A DNA stretch of 64,000 nucleotides, taken from assembly GCA_910586395.1 (NCBI GenBank), contig CAJUFX010000004.1, forward strand, positions 1 through 64,000, given 5' to 3'. The stretch is from an uncultured Bacteroidales bacterium. Lineage in GTDB: Bacteria > Bacteroidota > Bacteroidia > Bacteroidales > P3. The notes beneath the pieces are model-generated. The model worked only from the letters and a program-made list of their open reading frames with translations. It was not told the origin of the DNA and searched no databases. The position numbers were made by a program, and so were the translations under genes. Below, piece after piece: positions 6,784 to 16,943 of this stretch (positions within the stretch are counted from its first letter, which is position 1; the number at the start of each line of letters is the position of its first letter).

Positions 6784-9700
6784 ATGAAATCTTACCGTCT
6801 TCAAAACAACCTAATCGGCTGGTTCGTATGGATCATCGCCACGGTCGTTTTCGTATCCACCGCCGAAAAGAGCGGCAGCTGGTGGGACTGCGGCGAATAC
6901 ATCGCCACCTCGACCAAGCTCATGGTCGGACACCCGCCCGGAGCCCCGACATTTCAACTTTTAGGCGCCATCGCCGCCCTGTTCGTCGGCCGTGACCCCG
7001 CCCAAATGGGCCATGCGGTCAATATCCTGTCGGCGCTGTGCAGCAGTTTCTCGATCCTGTTCCTGTTCTGGACCATCACGATGATTGCCAAGATGCTTAT
7101 GCTGACGGTTTACCGCAACCAAGACGCGGCTTTCGCCGGCATCGCGCCCAAGGCTTACGAACCGGCGCCGCTGGCCCGCATCCTGATTTTCGGCGCGGGC
7201 ATCGTGGGCGCGCTCGCCTACACGTTCTCCGACTCGTTTTGGTTTTCGGCCGTGGAAGGCGAAGTTTATGCGATGTCGTCGTTCTTCACGGCCATCACGT
7301 TCTGGGCCATCCTCAAATGGAATTTCGCGGCCGACGAACCGCACCACCTGCGCTGGATCATCTTCATCGCGTTCCTCATCGGCTTGGCCATCGGCGTGCA
7401 CCTGCTGAACCTGCTCGTCATCCCGGCCATGGTCTTCACGATTTACTACCGCAAGTTCGACGCCTCCCAAAAAGGCTTCTGGTACGCGCTCCTGCTTTCG
7501 GTCGTGTTGCTGGCGGGCATCCTGTGGGGCATCGTGCCCTGGACGGTCAAGCTGGCCGGCTATACGGAACTCTTTTTCGTAAACGGCTTGCGGCTGCCGT
7601 TCAACTCCGGCACGTTCTTCTACCTCGCCGCGCTCATCGCCCTGCTCGTATGGGGGCTGATTTATTCGACGCGCAAGCAGAAAGTGCTGCTCAACACGGT
7701 ATTGCTCTGCCTGAGCTTCATGCTCGTCGGCTACTCCACTTTCATCACGCTCGTCGTGCGCGCCAACGCCGACGTGCCCATCAACCAGGGCGAAAACAAG
7801 GACGCCATCAGTTTGCTGGCCTACCTGAACCGCGACCAGTACGGCTCCAGGCCGCTCTTGTACGGCCAGTATTACAACGCGCCCATCCGCGCCGTGGAGC
7901 CCGAAAACCCGCAATACAAACGCGACGAGGCAACCCGCCGCTACGTGCAGGTCGGCTACTCCTCGCAGAAAATAACCTACGACCCGGCCTTTTGCGGCCT
8001 GTTCCCGCGCATCTGGTCGAACATGGAATCGGGCGGCCGGCCCTGCGTGACGTACAACAAGCTTTGGAGCGGCCATACGGGCGACAAGCGGCCGACCTTG
8101 GGCGAGAACATCCGGTTCTTTGTGCGTTACCAACTCAACTGGATGTACTTCCGCTATTTCATGTGGAATTTCGTCGGCCGTCAGAACGACCTCATGGGCC
8201 GTTGCTACAATCCGGACGGCAGCCGCGACGTCTTTCAGGGCAACTGGCTGTCGGGCATCGGTTTCATCGACGAGATGCGTTTGGGTCCGCAGGACAGCCT
8301 GCCCGACTATTTGGCCAAGAACCCGGCGCGCAACACGTTCTTTTTCCTGCCGCTGCTCCTGGGCCTGGCCGGCCTTTGGTTCCAATACCGGAACGACCGG
8401 CGCAACTGCTTTGTCGTCTTCCTGCTCTTTTTCATGACCGGCATCGCGATTGCGATTTACCTGAACCAGCCTTCGACCGAACCGCGCGAACGGGACTACA
8501 CTTTCGCCGGCTCGTTCTATGCGTTCGCGATATGGATAGGCCTCGGTGTGACGGCCTTGGGCTACTGGCTCACGCAACGCATCAAAAAATCAAACGCCGC
8601 CCGATGCGCGGCGGCGGCTGCCGTGACGGCCGTCTGCCTCGTCGTGCCGGGTGTCATGGCGCAACAGGGCTGGGACGACCACAACCGCGGCCAACGCACT
8701 TCCGCCCGCGATTTCGCGCGCAACATGCTGGAGAGTTGCGAACCGAACGCCGTGCTGATTTGCGACGGCGACAACGACACGTTCCCGCTCTGGTACTGCC
8801 AGCAGGTGGAGGGCATTCGCACCGACGTACGCGTCATCAACAGCATGCTGGCGCACAGTTCGTGGCTCATCCAGCCGCTGTTCCGGCAGGCCTACGAATC
8901 GGCGCCGCTCAAATTCTCGCTGCCGCACGAAGCCTACGAAGACGGCATGAACGACGCCGTATTCGTACAGGATCAGATTCAGGCGGCCTATCCGTTGCAA
9001 AGCCTGCTCAAATTCGTGGCCAATCCCGACCGGAGCACGCAGCTCCGCGCGATGAGCGGCGACTGGTACAACTACATCCCGACCAAAACCGTCTATCTGA
9101 CCAAGCCCGACCCGGCCTACCTCGCTTCCACGGGCCTCTATACGCCCGAACAGATAGCGGCCATCCCCGACCGGCTGGAATGGAAACTGAACAAAGACAA
9201 CCTTTCGAAATCCAACCTCGCGATTCTCGACATTGTGGCCAACAACCTTTGGGACCGCCCGATCTACTGCACGAGCCCTTACGCCCATCAAGCCTACCTG
9301 CCGTTAGGCCAGGCGCAGATGGAGGGTATGCTCTACCGTTGGGTACCCTATACGAATTACCGCACCAAAGCCGCTTTGGGCGAACGCACGAACGGCATGG
9401 CCGCCGACCGCAGTTTCCGCCTGCTTACGGACAGCCTCGACTGGGGCTCCATTCCGCAAGACTTGGCCCTGGATCCCGAAACGCGGACGTGGAGCATGCA
9501 GGCGCGGCAGCAATACAGCCTCGTGGCGACCGCATTGGCGCAGGAGAACCGCATGGCCGATGCCGTGGCGGCCTTGGACAAGGGGCTGGCCTTTTTCCCG
9601 GACAGCGTGCTCGGCTACGACACCGACATGATCCGTTACCTGTCGCTTTACTATGCGTTCGGCGCGGAAGACAAGGCCGAAGCCGTCGGGAAGCGTCTGT

Positions 9701-9879
9701 TGGAGGTGTTCGAACGCCGCCTGCAATACGTGGAATCGTTCCCGCCCCGCTTCCGACGCAGCGTGGAAGCCGAACGCCAGCAATGCCTGCAAGTCATCCA
9801 GCACATACGGGACATCGCGAACGCCTACCGTTCGCCGGCCTTGGCCAACTCGGCCGAACGCCTGTTCTCGATGCGGTAA
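6784..9879 (+). CDS. DUF2723 membrane protein, GT-C (TMEM260-like O-mannosyltransferase) family
   Basis: The 1,031-residue product has about a dozen membrane helices in its first 600 residues and a large soluble C-terminal part. The first loop after helix 1 carries SWWDCGEYIATSTKLMVGH followed by PPGAPTF, the signature of DUF2723, with an Asp-Glu pair placed like the catalytic acids of GT-C glycosyltransferases. Human TMEM260, the animal relative, O-mannosylates receptor domains; in bacteria the role is not established, but a sugar transfer to exported proteins is a reasonable inference. The conserved loop CDGDNDTFPLWYCQQVEG lies after the last helices, and the end is helical and may be TPR-like. 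The next gene is a close paralogue, 84 bases downstream. Confidence 0.88.
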   Translation: MKSYRLQNNLIGWFVWIIATVVFVSTAEKSGSWWDCGEYIATSTKLMVGHPPGAPTFQLLGAIAALFVGRDPAQMGHAVNILSALCSSFSILFLFWTITMIAKMLMLTVYRNQDAAFAGIAPKAYEPAPLARILIFGAGIVGALAYTFSDSFWFSAVEGEVYAMSSFFTAITFWAILKWNFAADEPHHLRWIIFIAFLIGLAIGVHLLNLLVIPAMVFTIYYRKFDASQKGFWYALLLSVVLLAGILWGIVPWTVKLAGYTELFFVNGLRLPFNSGTFFYLAALIALLVWGLIYSTRKQKVLLNTVLLCLSFMLVGYSTFITLVVRANADVPINQGENKDAISLLAYLNRDQYGSRPLLYGQYYNAPIRAVEPENPQYKRDEATRRYVQVGYSSQKITYDPAFCGLFPRIWSNMESGGRPCVTYNKLWSGHTGDKRPTLGENIRFFVRYQLNWMYFRYFMWNFVGRQNDLMGRCYNPDGSRDVFQGNWLSGIGFIDEMRLGPQDSLPDYLAKNPARNTFFFLPLLLGLAGLWFQYRNDRRNCFVVFLLFFMTGIAIAIYLNQPSTEPRERDYTFAGSFYAFAIWIGLGVTALGYWLTQRIKKSNAARCAAAAAVTAVCLVVPGVMAQQGWDDHNRGQRTSARDFARNMLESCEPNAVLICDGDNDTFPLWYCQQVEGIRTDVRVINSMLAHSSWLIQPLFRQAYESAPLKFSLPHEAYEDGMNDAVFVQDQIQAAYPLQSLLKFVANPDRSTQLRAMSGDWYNYIPTKTVYLTKPDPAYLASTGLYTPEQIAAIPDRLEWKLNKDNLSKSNLAILDIVANNLWDRPIYCTSPYAHQAYLPLGQAQMEGMLYRWVPYTNYRTKAALGERTNGMAADRSFRLLTDSLDWGSIPQDLALDPETRTWSMQARQQYSLVATALAQENRMADAVAALDKGLAFFPDSVLGYDTDMIRYLSLYYAFGAEDKAEAVGKRLLEVFERRLQYVESFPPRFRRSVEAERQQCLQVIQHIRDIANAYRSPALANSAERLFSMR

Positions 9880-9963
9880 GACGCGGTCTGACCCGACGGT
9901 ATGAAACGGCTCTCGGCCCGATAGCCTGAGACCATTGAAGAACATAAAACAAGCAAAAGCCTC

Positions 9964-12900
9964 ATGAAGCGTTATCAGACATGGAACAACCTGTTGGGAT
10001 GGCTCGTATGCGCCATCGCCTGCACGGTGTTCATCAGCACGGCCGAACGGACCACCTCGTGGTGGGACTGCGGCGAATATATCTCCACGGCCGCCAAACT
10101 CATGGTCGGCCACCCGCCCGGAGCCCCCACGTTCCAGATTTTAGGCTGCATCGCCAATATCTTCACGTTCGGTGACGCGACCCAAACGGCTTTCGCCGTC
10201 AATATCCTGTCGGCCCTGTGCAGCGGCTTCACGATCCTGTTCCTGTTCTGGACCATCACGATGCTCGGCAAGAAACTCTGCTGGGCCGTGGCGCGCCGGA
10301 AGGAATCGGCGGCCGACCTGCAGACCAACTCGATGCCGTCCGATTTCCGGCCTACGCTGTTGCAAAGCCTCATGATTTTCGCGGCCGGCATCATCGGCGC
10401 GCTCGCCTATACGTTTACCGACTCGTTTTGGTTTTCGGCCGTAGAGGGCGAAGTGTATGCGATGTCGTCGTTCTTCACGGCCATCACGTTCTGGGCCATC
10501 CTCAAATGGGAAAGCCATGCCGACGAACCGCACCACCTGCGCTGGATCATCTTCATCGCGTTCCTCATCGGCCTGGCCATCGGCGTGCACCTGCTGAACC
10601 TGCTCGTCATCCCGGCCTGCGTGTTCATCGTCTATTACAAGAAATTCCAGCCCTCGCGCAAAGGCTTTTGGTACTCGATGCTGCTCTCGGTCGTTTTGCT
10701 GGCGGGCATCCTGTGGGGCATCGTGCCCTGGACGGTCAAACTGGCCGGTTATTTCGAACTCTTTTTCGTGAACGTGCTGCGGCTGCCGTTCCATTCCGGC
10801 ACCGTGTTTTATTTCCTCGCGCTGGCGGGCGGCCTGGTCGGCGGCCTGCTCTACGCCTACCGGCGCAACAAGGTCGTGCTGCACACCGCCTTGCTCTGCC
10901 TTTCGTTCCTGCTCATCGGCTACTCGACCTTCCTGACGCTCGTCATCCGCTCCAACGCCAACGTGCCGCTCAACGAGAACGAACCCAAAGACGCGCTGAG
11001 CCTGCTGGCCTACCTCAACCGCGAGCAGTACGGCAGCCGGCCGCTGTTTTACGGCCAGTATTACAACGCGCGCATCATCGACATCAAGGAAGTCTCGCCC
11101 AAATACGTCCGCAACCCCGAAACCAAACGCTACGACAAGGTGGGTACGAACGTCCAATACGTCTATGACCCGGCGCATTGCGGCCTGTTTCCGCGCATGT
11201 ATTCGAACAGCGACAGCGGCGGCCGCAACCATATCAAATACTATAAATTTTGGAGCGGCACGACGGCCGACAACGGCACGCCCAAACCCACGATGGGCGA
11301 AAACCTGCGGTTTTATTTCCGCTATCACCTCAACTGGATGTATTTCCGCTACTTCATGTGGAACTTCGCGGGCCGTCAGAACAACCTCCAGGGCTTGGGC
11401 TATAACGAGGACGGCAGCCGCGACCTCCTGCACGGCAACTGGATTTCGGGCATCGGCTTTCTGGACAAGATGCGGCTGGGGCCGCAGGACAACCTGCCCG
11501 ACTACCTGGCGAACAACCACGCCCGCAATAAATTTTATCTCCTGCCCTTGCTGTTGGGCCTGGCGGGTTTGATTTTCCAATACCGCGCCCACCGGCGCGA
11601 CTGTTTCGTCGTGTTCCTGCTGTTTTTCATGACGGGGCTGGCCATCGTGACTTACCTGAACGAACCTTCCACCGAACCGCGCGAACGGGATTACGCCTAT
11701 GCCGGCTCGTTCTACGCCTATGCGATATGGATAGGCTTGGGCGTCGTGGCGTTGAGCGAATGGCTGATGAAACTGCTCAAGAAACCGCATGTGGCCGTAC
11801 CGGTGGCGGTGGGCGCGCTCTGCCTCATCGCCGTGCCCGGCATCATGGCCAAGGAGGGCTGGGACGACCACGACCGCAGCCACCGCACGGCGGCCTACGA
11901 CTTTGCCAAGAACGCGCTGCTCTCGTGCGAGGACGAAAGCGTCGTGATCGCCAACGGCGACAACGACACGTTCCCCGTCTGGTACTGTCAGGAAGTGGAG
12001 GGCGTGAAGAACAGCGTCCGCATCGTCAACAGCGCGTTGGCCAACAGTTTCTGGCACATACAGCCGCTGTTCCGCCAGGTCTATGCTTCCAAGCCGCTCA
12101 ATTTCACGCTCTCGTTCGACCAATACGGCCAAGGCGTCAACGATTACGCCTATCTTCAGAACGGCCAAGAAAACAAATCGGTGGAACTGGCTTCCTGCCT
12201 GCGCTACATGGGCAACCCGCGTTCGCAGGTCATGACGCGCGACGGCGAGAAAATCTCGGTGTTCCCCACGCGCAACGTCAAGGTTACGGTGCCGATTGAA
12301 AAGATGCTGGCTTCCGGCTTCCTGACCGAAGATCAGGCCGCGCGCTGCCTGCCCGAAATCAGCTGGCAGATTCAGAAGACCGACGCGCTCTACCGCGTGG
12401 ACATCGCGTTGCTCGACCTCATGGCCTCCAACTTCGCGAGCCGGCCGCTCTACTTCATGAGCGCGGGCGCGCAGGCCAACGTGCTGCCGCTGCCTCATCT
12501 GGCGCAATTAGAGGGCAACGTTTACCGCATGGTGCCTTACATGAACGAGAACCGCCGCGTTATCGGCGACAACGGCGTGAACACCGACAAGACCTACGAC
12601 CTCTACGTGAACCGATTCCGCTGGGGTAACCTCAACGATCCCAAGACGGCCATCGACCCCGAAAGCGCGGCCTATTCGCGCGCCGTACGCTACCAATACA
12701 TCATGCTGGCCAAGGCCCTGATGTTCGAGGGCAAGCGCGACTCGGCCGTGGCGGCCTTGGACAAGAGCCTGTATTTCTTCCCGCACGCGCAGGTGCCGTT
12801 CGACGGGCTGATGCTGTATCAGGTGGAAGCCTACCTGCAGGCCGGCGCTTTCGAACAGGCGACCGCCTTGGCGCAACAGCTCTGCCGGATTTACGGCCAC

Positions 12901-13083
12901 CGCCTGCAATACGCCGAAAGTTTCCCGCCCCGCTTCCGAAACAGCCTGATGGAAGAGATACGCGAATGTCTGTCGGTCATGGCGGAAATGGAACATATTT
13001 TAAGCCCGTTCGTCGGCCGGGAGCCGGCGCTGCAGGGCAGTATCGATATTTGCAAAAACACGCTCCAAGCTTATGGATACTAA
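9964..13083 (+). CDS. Second DUF2723 membrane protein (tandem paralogue)
   Basis: The 1,039-residue product has the same order of elements as its neighbour: helix 1, TSWWDCGEYISTAAKLMVGH with PPGAPTF, multiple helices, NGDNDTFPVWYCQEVEG and a helical C-terminus with KALMFEGKRDSAVAALDKS, which looks like a TPR unit. Several blocks are almost identical in DNA as well as protein between the two copies (for example around 7262-7430 and 10442-10610), while other parts have diverged considerably. Both are likely GT-C sugar transferases of the cytoplasmic membrane, perhaps with different acceptors. The stop overlaps the start of the 4-TM protein gene by 11 bases. Confidence 0.88.
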   Translation: MKRYQTWNNLLGWLVCAIACTVFISTAERTTSWWDCGEYISTAAKLMVGHPPGAPTFQILGCIANIFTFGDATQTAFAVNILSALCSGFTILFLFWTITMLGKKLCWAVARRKESAADLQTNSMPSDFRPTLLQSLMIFAAGIIGALAYTFTDSFWFSAVEGEVYAMSSFFTAITFWAILKWESHADEPHHLRWIIFIAFLIGLAIGVHLLNLLVIPACVFIVYYKKFQPSRKGFWYSMLLSVVLLAGILWGIVPWTVKLAGYFELFFVNVLRLPFHSGTVFYFLALAGGLVGGLLYAYRRNKVVLHTALLCLSFLLIGYSTFLTLVIRSNANVPLNENEPKDALSLLAYLNREQYGSRPLFYGQYYNARIIDIKEVSPKYVRNPETKRYDKVGTNVQYVYDPAHCGLFPRMYSNSDSGGRNHIKYYKFWSGTTADNGTPKPTMGENLRFYFRYHLNWMYFRYFMWNFAGRQNNLQGLGYNEDGSRDLLHGNWISGIGFLDKMRLGPQDNLPDYLANNHARNKFYLLPLLLGLAGLIFQYRAHRRDCFVVFLLFFMTGLAIVTYLNEPSTEPRERDYAYAGSFYAYAIWIGLGVVALSEWLMKLLKKPHVAVPVAVGALCLIAVPGIMAKEGWDDHDRSHRTAAYDFAKNALLSCEDESVVIANGDNDTFPVWYCQEVEGVKNSVRIVNSALANSFWHIQPLFRQVYASKPLNFTLSFDQYGQGVNDYAYLQNGQENKSVELASCLRYMGNPRSQVMTRDGEKISVFPTRNVKVTVPIEKMLASGFLTEDQAARCLPEISWQIQKTDALYRVDIALLDLMASNFASRPLYFMSAGAQANVLPLPHLAQLEGNVYRMVPYMNENRRVIGDNGVNTDKTYDLYVNRFRWGNLNDPKTAIDPESAAYSRAVRYQYIMLAKALMFEGKRDSAVAALDKSLYFFPHAQVPFDGLMLYQVEAYLQAGAFEQATALAQQLCRIYGHRLQYAESFPPRFRNSLMEEIRECLSVMAEMEHILSPFVGREPALQGSIDICKNTLQAYGY

Positions 13084-13684
13084 CCTTTCTATGCCCGAAC
13101 CCCGGCGAACGGGGTCCCAAACGGGCAGTGCCCAACGGCCGACCGGCCTGACACTGCTGTGCATCCTCACGTTCATCGGAAGCGGCTTCAATGCGCTGAC
13201 CTATCTGTTTATGGCATCCAACCTGCAGAACGTCAAGGAAATGCTGCTTTACAACGACGCCTATGCAGACCTCTATGCCGGCATACCCGGCATGGAGGAG
13301 GCCATCAACTACGTCATTTCGTTGGGACCGGGTTTCTTTTGGATGCAGACCCTGCTCTATGCGGCTTCGTTAGCCGGTGCCATCTGCATGTTCAAGCGCA
13401 TCCCCGCCGGCTTCCATGTCTATACGATAGCCCAATGCCTTTTGATTCTGTGGAACATGTATCAAACCGGCTGGGGCATACCCTACGGCACGATTTTCCT
13501 CTCGGGCGCGTTCGTCGCTTTGTACGCGATGTTCCTGCCCTGGCTCAAGAACCGGCAGCCGCTGCCGCCCTACGACCCGAACCGCGGAGATAACGGAGAC
13601 GATACGGCGCAGGACGCACCGTCCCACACGATACAGGATCCGGATCAAGCGGGTCAAAACGACAACCTTTCAAACGAAAACTGA
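13073..13684 (+). CDS. Four-helix membrane protein of unknown function
   Basis: The 203-residue product has a short polar N-terminus, then about four hydrophobic segments (LTLLCILTFIGSGFNALTYL; a segment near VISLGPGFFWMQTLLY; AGFHVYTIAQCLLILWNMY; TIFLSGAFVALYAMFLPWL), and a polar, acidic tail of about 45 residues (DPNRGDNGDDTAQD...). I do not recognise a family. Because its start overlaps the end of the second DUF2723 gene by 11 bases, it is probably co-translated with it and could be an accessory subunit. Confidence 0.75.
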   Translation: MDTNLSMPEPRRTGSQTGSAQRPTGLTLLCILTFIGSGFNALTYLFMASNLQNVKEMLLYNDAYADLYAGIPGMEEAINYVISLGPGFFWMQTLLYAASLAGAICMFKRIPAGFHVYTIAQCLLILWNMYQTGWGIPYGTIFLSGAFVALYAMFLPWLKNRQPLPPYDPNRGDNGDDTAQDAPSHTIQDPDQAGQNDNLSNEN

Positions 13685-13713
13685 TTCATTCATCCTTTAA
13701 TACTGTTTCTATT

Positions 13714-15144
13714 ATGACGGAAAAAATGCAAACGCTTTTGCGCGACTCGGCCGCCGCCCGCTGGACGGCCTTGATCCTCATCGCCTTGATGATGTTCTTC
13801 GCCTACATGTTCGTGGACGTAATGTCGCCCCTGCAATCCCTTATCGAAGGGGCGCGCGGCTGGACGCCCAATGTATTCGGCACCTATGCAGCTTCCGAGT
13901 ACATCCTCAATGTATGCGGCTTCCTGATTCTGGCCGGGATCATCCTCGACAAATGCGGGGTCCGCTTTACCGGCACGCTTTCGGCTTCGCTCATGGTGGC
14001 CGGCGCCGCCATCAAGTACATCGCCATCAGCGACTGGTTCCAGGCGACGGCTTTCAACGAATGGCTCAACTCGTTTTGGGTGGCCTTGCCCGGTAACGCC
14101 AAATTGGCCTGCCTTGGCTTCATGATTTTCGGCTGCGGTTGCGAGATGGCCGGCATCACGGTGTCGCGCGCCATCGCCAAATGGTTCGAAGGCAAGGAAA
14201 TGGCACTCGCCATGGGCTTGGAAATGGCCATCGCCCGTTTGGGCGTCTTCGCCGTACTGTCGCTCTCGCCGTTCTTAGCCGACAAATTCGGCACGGCCGA
14301 ACAGGGCAACGTCGTCGTGCCGATTGCGTTCTGCACCGTATTGCTGCTCATCGGGCTGATCAACTTCATCGTCTTCACGTTCATGGACCGCAAGCTCGAC
14401 CACCAGTTGGGCAAGGGGTCGGAAACGGCCAACGAAGAGGACCAGTTCAAGTTCAGCGACATCAAGTACATCTTCAGCAGCAAGATGTTCTGGCTCATCG
14501 CCCTGCTCTGCGTGCTCTACTATTCGGCCATCTTCCCGTTCCAGCGTTACGCGACCAACTTCCTCGAATCGACGCTGAGCATTCCCTCGACCGAAGCGGC
14601 CAACATTTTCCGCTGGTTCCCGATCCTGGCCATGATTCTGACCCCGTTCTTGGGTTCGTTCATCGACTTCAAGGGCAAGGGGGCCTCCATGCTGATGTAC
14701 GGCGCCTTGATCATGATTGTCTGCCACCTTTCGTACGCTTTCCTGCTGCCCATGTATCCGCACAAATGGTTCGCGTTGCTCATTACCGTGGTATTGGGCG
14801 TTTCGTTCAGCCTGGTGCCGGCCGCCCTTTGGCCCAGCGTGCCCAAAGTCATTGACGGCAAGATTCTGGGCAGTGCCTACGCGCTGATTTTCTGGATTCA
14901 GAACATCGGCCTCTGCTTTGTGCCGAAAATCATCGGCAACGTGCTCAACGCCACCAACCCCGGTGTGGCCGAAGCGCGCGAAGCCGCGATGGCGGCGGGC
15001 GACGTGTTGCCGGCCTACGACTACACCGTCCCGATGATTATTTTCGCCTCTTTCGGCGTCGTGGCTTTCCTGTTGGGCATCTGGCTCAAACGGGAAGATA
15101 TCCGGAAAGGCTACGGCCTGGAACTGCCTAATGTCAAGAAATAA
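13714..15144 (+). CDS. Major facilitator superfamily transporter
   Basis: The 476-residue product has twelve predicted helices in two halves separated by a polar loop (DRKLDHQLGKGSETANEEDQ). The first half contains GFLILAGIILDKCGVRFTG, the usual helix 2-3 region with a DxxGxR-like motif. The family looks closest to the MFSD1-like or general anion/nitrate-type carriers, but the substrate cannot be read from the sequence. It follows the 4-TM gene by 29 bases and is followed by a perfect 10-bp hairpin at 15151-15180. Confidence 0.85.
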   Translation: MTEKMQTLLRDSAAARWTALILIALMMFFAYMFVDVMSPLQSLIEGARGWTPNVFGTYAASEYILNVCGFLILAGIILDKCGVRFTGTLSASLMVAGAAIKYIAISDWFQATAFNEWLNSFWVALPGNAKLACLGFMIFGCGCEMAGITVSRAIAKWFEGKEMALAMGLEMAIARLGVFAVLSLSPFLADKFGTAEQGNVVVPIAFCTVLLLIGLINFIVFTFMDRKLDHQLGKGSETANEEDQFKFSDIKYIFSSKMFWLIALLCVLYYSAIFPFQRYATNFLESTLSIPSTEAANIFRWFPILAMILTPFLGSFIDFKGKGASMLMYGALIMIVCHLSYAFLLPMYPHKWFALLITVVLGVSFSLVPAALWPSVPKVIDGKILGSAYALIFWIQNIGLCFVPKIIGNVLNATNPGVAEAREAAMAAGDVLPAYDYTVPMIIFASFGVVAFLLGIWLKREDIRKGYGLELPNVKK

Positions 15145-15150
15145 TTTTCA

Positions 15151-15180
15151 GGATACAGGGGGTTGGTTCTCCCTGTATCC
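15151..15180 (+). terminator. Hairpin after the MFS gene
   Basis: GGATACAGGG (15151-15160) and CCCTGTATCC (15171-15180) form a perfect 10-bp stem with a 10-nt loop just after the MFS stop. No T-run follows, so it may end transcription only partly or protect the 3' end. Confidence 0.5.
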
Positions 15181-15233
15181 GCCAAACCGGCGGCCCGCAA
15201 CCGGCCGCCCGCTAACCATAACCCGATACTTCT

Positions 15234-16943
15234 ATGGACAATGAGACCTTGAAAACCGAGACGCCGGCACCGGCCGAACGCTCGTTGAACTTTATCGAAG
15301 AAATCATCGAAAAGGACCTGGCCGCCGGCAAAAACGGCAAACGCGTACACACGCGCTTTCCGCCCGAACCCAACGGCTACCTGCACATCGGACACGCCAA
15401 ATCCATCTGCCTCAACTTCGGCATCGCGCAGAAATACGGCGGCAAGACGAACCTCCGTTTCGACGACACCAACCCCACGAAAGAAGACACCGAATACGTG
15501 GATTCCATCAAGGAGGACATCCAATGGCTCGGTTTCAAATGGGACGCCGAATTTTACGCTTCCGACTATTTCGAACAGCTGTACGAATGGGCCGTGCAAC
15601 TCATCAAGGAGGGCAAGGCCTATGTCTGCGACCTGAGTCAGGAGGAGGCGTCCGAATACCGCGGTACGACGACGCAGCCGGGACGGCCCAGCCCCTACCG
15701 CGACCGCTCCGTGGAAGAGAACCTCGACTTGTTCGCCCGCATGCGCAAAGGCGAATTTCCGAACGGTTCCAAGACGCTGCGCGCCAAAATCGACCTGGCT
15801 TCGCCCAACATGCACATGCGCGACCCCATCATGTACCGCATCATCCATCAGGAACACCACCGGACGGGCAACCAATGGTGCATCTACCCGATGTACGACT
15901 ACGCCCACGGCGAAAGCGACTCGATAGAGGGCATCACGCACTCGATCTGCACGCTGGAGTTTGAGGTGCACCGGCCGCTCTACGACTGGTTCATCGCCAC
16001 GCTGAAAATCCACGCGCCGCAACAGATCGAATTCGCGCGGCTCAACCTCAGCTATACGGTCATGAGCAAACGCAAACTGCTTCAACTCGTGCAGGAGAAG
16101 CACGTCATGGGCTGGGACGACCCGCGCATGCCGACGATTTCGGGCCTGAGGCGGCGCGGCTACACGCCGGCTTCGATCCGCCTGTTCGCCGACAAAATCG
16201 GCGTGGCCAAGCGCGACAACACGATTGACGTCTCGCTGCTCGAATGGTGCGTGCGCGAAGACCTGAACAAGAAAGCGCAACGCGTCATGACCGTGCTCGA
16301 CCCGGTCAAGGTCGTCATCACGAACTACCCGGAGGGACAGACGGAAGAACTCGAAGCGGTCAATAATCCGGAGGATCCGACGATGGGCACGCGCAAGGTG
16401 ACGTTCTCGCGCGAACTGTATATCGAACGCGAGGACTTCATGGAGAATCCGCCCAAGAAATATTTCCGGCTCTCGCCGGGTACGGAGGTGCGGCTGCGCT
16501 ACGCCTATTTCGTGCGTTGCACCGACGTGGTCAAGGATGCCGGGGGTAACATTACGGAAATCCATTGTACGTACGACCCGGCCTCCAAGGGCGGCAACTC
16601 GCCCGACGGCCGCAAGGTGAAAGGCACGCTGCACTGGGTGTCGGCCGCCCATGCGCTGGACGCCGAAGTGCGCGTGTTCGACCGGCTGTTCAGTTCGCCG
16701 ACGCCGGACGAGGTGGAAGAAGGCCAAACGTTTTTGGACAACCTCAACCCGCATTCGTTGGAAATCAAGCGCGGCTGCAAGGCGGAGGCGTTTCTGGCCG
16801 ATGCCGGACCGCTGGATCATTTCCAATTCGAACGCCTGGGCTATTTCAACGTCGATCCGGACAGCGCGCGCGAAGGCCGCCTGATCTTCAACAAAACGGT
16901 GGGCCTGAAAGACACCTGGGCCAAAGAAAACGCGAAGGCATGA
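15234..16943 (+). CDS. glnS: Glutamine--tRNA ligase
   Basis: The 569-residue enzyme charges tRNA-Gln with glutamine. It shows the class I signature PPEPNGYLHIGHAKS near residue 45, the GlnRS/GluRS acceptor-binding region (RFDDTNPTKEDTEYVDSI), and the second signature VMSKRKL in place of KMSKS near residue 280, then the C-terminal beta-barrel anticodon domains (VTFSRELYIEREDF; YFRLSPGTEVRLRYAYFV). Length and motifs match the GlnRS branch rather than GluRS, so the organism does not need the amidotransferase route for this tRNA. The stop overlaps the start of the next gene (ATGA). Confidence 0.97.
   Translation: MDNETLKTETPAPAERSLNFIEEIIEKDLAAGKNGKRVHTRFPPEPNGYLHIGHAKSICLNFGIAQKYGGKTNLRFDDTNPTKEDTEYVDSIKEDIQWLGFKWDAEFYASDYFEQLYEWAVQLIKEGKAYVCDLSQEEASEYRGTTTQPGRPSPYRDRSVEENLDLFARMRKGEFPNGSKTLRAKIDLASPNMHMRDPIMYRIIHQEHHRTGNQWCIYPMYDYAHGESDSIEGITHSICTLEFEVHRPLYDWFIATLKIHAPQQIEFARLNLSYTVMSKRKLLQLVQEKHVMGWDDPRMPTISGLRRRGYTPASIRLFADKIGVAKRDNTIDVSLLEWCVREDLNKKAQRVMTVLDPVKVVITNYPEGQTEELEAVNNPEDPTMGTRKVTFSRELYIEREDFMENPPKKYFRLSPGTEVRLRYAYFVRCTDVVKDAGGNITEIHCTYDPASKGGNSPDGRKVKGTLHWVSAAHALDAEVRVFDRLFSSPTPDEVEEGQTFLDNLNPHSLEIKRGCKAEAFLADAGPLDHFQFERLGYFNVDPDSAREGRLIFNKTVGLKDTWAKENAKA

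Noticed and set aside
7038..9929. 963-codon frame inside the first DUF2723 gene
   Set aside because: Shadow frame on the same strand; Arg/Pro/His-rich composition and no recognisable domain.
10141..12507. 788-codon minus-strand frame opposite the second DUF2723 gene
   Set aside because: Antisense shadow; highly charged, no motif, and the plus-strand gene is certain.
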